Below, in pieces: positions 15,066 through 16,247 of a DNA stretch of 16,247 nucleotides. Below the pieces are notes generated by a model. That model saw nothing but the letters and a program-made list of their open reading frames with translations. It did not search any database and had not been told where the DNA came from. Made by a program: the position numbers and the translations under genes. Source of the DNA: Methanobacteriota archaeon. GTDB taxonomy: Archaea; Thermoplasmatota; Poseidoniia; Poseidoniales; Thalassarchaeaceae. The stretch is from the NCBI GenBank assembly GCA_002685415.1, contig NYXO01000005.1, forward strand, positions 31,516 through 47,762. Direction: 5' to 3'. Each line of letters starts with the position of its first letter. Position 1 is the first letter of the stretch.

Positions 15066-16247
15066 TCACTCTATAGCTGGTTCCGGAAAGCGTTGGAAGA
15101 ACCTCTTGGCAAGACGACCAGTTCTCTCCGCGTCTTGGCATCTCATCACCATGAGGTTGTTAGGGATACAAAATTTGTACGGCTTTTCTCTAATTCTTTT
15201 TTCTAGTATCACTACAAGTGCTCTATCCTCGGCTTTCCTTATTGGTCGACCAATCGCTTGTAGTACACTGTTTACCGCAGGTTGATGGCTAGAATATCTT
15301 CTCGCAGAATTAATTCCGAACTTATCTTGACAATATTCTGTCAATGCTTTCTGTCGTGCGCTTGGGGGTGGTACAGGTAGTCCAATGCAAATTACTGCGT
15401 CCAGTATATTTTCAGGATAATCAACACCTTCCGCTAATTTTCCCGAGAGAACTCCACAAAGCATAATTCTGTCATTTGTTCTGCGTTTACGATATAGATT
15501 TTCAACCATTTCTGAGACTTGTCGCTTACTCATCCGAGGGTTCTCTTTCTCTATTTTAATTCCCCAAGGCAACCACCGGTAATCGTCCAGTACCATATCC
15601 AGCATAGCATAGCTTTGAGCAAAAAGCGCAACATGACCTGGCGTATTTCGTAATATCTCTATCACATGATCACGTATATTGTTAGTATTGGCCTCTCCAC
15701 GTTCTGTGTATCTAGAAGTAGTATTTTGAGCAACTAAAACAGGTCTCCTTTCAGATAAGAATGGGGAATCATATTCCTTTGCGAATACTCGCTTCTGTTC
15801 ATCTTCAGGTAATCGCAGTAGATCTCGATACATTTCAGGTGGGAATAACGTTCCTGACATGAGTATGGAGCCACGGCAAGATGAGAACAGTGGTCCGGAT
15901 ACAACTCCGGGGTCGAGCAGAAAAGACCTTACTTGTGTTTGCTCAAGTATTTTATCGAAAACCAGAACTAGGGCTGGGGAGTCCTCATACTGGCCACAAG
16001 TGATTATGAAAGCAGCTAACCTTTCACAATCGCTCTCCCTCTCATCTTCATCATCATCATCTTCCGATTCAATTCTAACCTTCAATAATTGAGCGACTAA
16101 TCGTTGAAGATTTGATAATCTACCTTCTGAAACTTCTTCTAAAGTCTCACGTAGTATTTCCTCCATTTCATCTAATAAATGTCTAGTTTCTACAGGCATA
16201 TCTTCTTCTTCTAGCCTATCTAATTCTCTTTCTCGTGCAGAAAACCA
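15066..16247 (-). CDS. XPD/Rad3-family superfamily 2 helicase, C-terminal part (truncated by window edge)
   Basis: Only the last 393 codons are visible. The frame stays open past the ATG at 16199 to the edge, so the true start and the Walker A, DEAH and iron-sulfur cysteine motifs lie outside. The visible part contains an acidic helical stretch that may end the Arch domain, then SGTLFPP near 15840-15862 (the SGTL motif), GHVALFAQSY (motif IV), GKLAEGVDYP near 15415-15455 (motif V) and QAIGRPIR near 15237-15260 (motif VI). These are diagnostic of the Rad3/XPD group, DNA helicases of repair and related processes. An acidic run (ESEDDDDEDE) makes a GAT/GAA-rich stretch at 16030-16066. Distinguishing XPD proper from other Rad3-like helicases needs the missing half. 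Confidence 0.92.
   Translation of the reverse strand, partial: WFSARERELDRLEEEDMPVETRHLLDEMEEILRETLEEVSEGRLSNLQRLVAQLLKVRIESEDDDDEDERESDCERLAAFIITCGQYEDSPALVLVFDKILEQTQVRSFLLDPGVVSGPLFSSCRGSILMSGTLFPPEMYRDLLRLPEDEQKRVFAKEYDSPFLSERRPVLVAQNTTSRYTERGEANTNNIRDHVIEILRNTPGHVALFAQSYAMLDMVLDDYRWLPWGIKIEKENPRMSKRQVSEMVENLYRKRRTNDRIMLCGVLSGKLAEGVDYPENILDAVICIGLPVPPPSARQKALTEYCQDKFGINSARRYSSHQPAVNSVLQAIGRPIRKAEDRALVVILEKRIREKPYKFCIPNNLMVMRCQDAERTGRLAKRFFQRFPEPAIE

Noticed and set aside
16030..16066. Microsatellite or repeat expansion (CATCAT/CTTCTT runs)
   Set aside because: It is in frame within the helicase and encodes an acidic loop, so ordinary low complexity explains it.
16199..16247. ATG at 16199 as the true start of the helicase
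   Set aside because: The frame is open through all 16 upstream codons to the edge and the protein lacks the N-terminal helicase motifs, so the gene continues outside the window.

Overview
The window looks like a piece of a compact planktonic archaeal genome, most probably Marine Group II/III Euryarchaeota (Ca. Poseidoniia, Thermoplasmatota). The grounds are: a tRNA with an encoded CCA end, starts with weak or no Shine-Dalgarno and TATA-like boxes 25-28 nt upstream, an XPD/Rad3-type helicase, very large acidic surface proteins rich in N-glycosylation sequons, and thrombospondin type 3 (TSP3) calcium-binding repeats. No rRNA or phylogenetic marker is present, so the assignment is an inference (about 0.7).

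Left part (1-2460), cofactor metabolism: a lipoyl synthase gene (lipA) reads leftwards and its stop overlaps the start of a further gene that leaves the window. Diverging from it is a two-gene pteridine/folate cluster with a 4-nt overlap: a FolM/PTR1-like short-chain reductase, then a FolB-type dihydroneopterin aldolase. Both look bacterial in type. A tRNA-Leu(UAA) gene on the minus strand directly abuts the folB stop codon.

Middle (2461-14552), cell surface: two tandem plus-strand genes encode membrane-anchored surface proteins. The first (979 aa) is an ectodomain of beta-sandwich modules with one C-terminal membrane span and an acidic cytoplasmic tail. The second (2978 aa, 8.9 kb, over half the window) has, in order: an N-terminal membrane segment, about 18 TSP3-type repeats, a TgpA-like ectodomain with a transglutaminase-like core, some 15-16 Ig-like modules, a C-terminal membrane span and a cytoplasmic DUF4129 domain. 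The transglutaminase core keeps its Cys but appears to have lost the His and Asp of the triad. This protein, with its upstream partner, is the most unusual content of the window.

Right part (14553-16247): a small Hsp20-like protein and the C-terminal half of an XPD/Rad3-family helicase, both on the minus strand. The giant gene's stop codon and the Hsp20-like gene's stop codon are immediately adjacent (TGATCA). The helicase continues past the right edge.

Genes are packed tightly: an overlapping stop/start, abutting 3' ends, and intergenic gaps of roughly 130 nt or less. There is no mobile element, CRISPR array, rRNA or obvious pseudogene.
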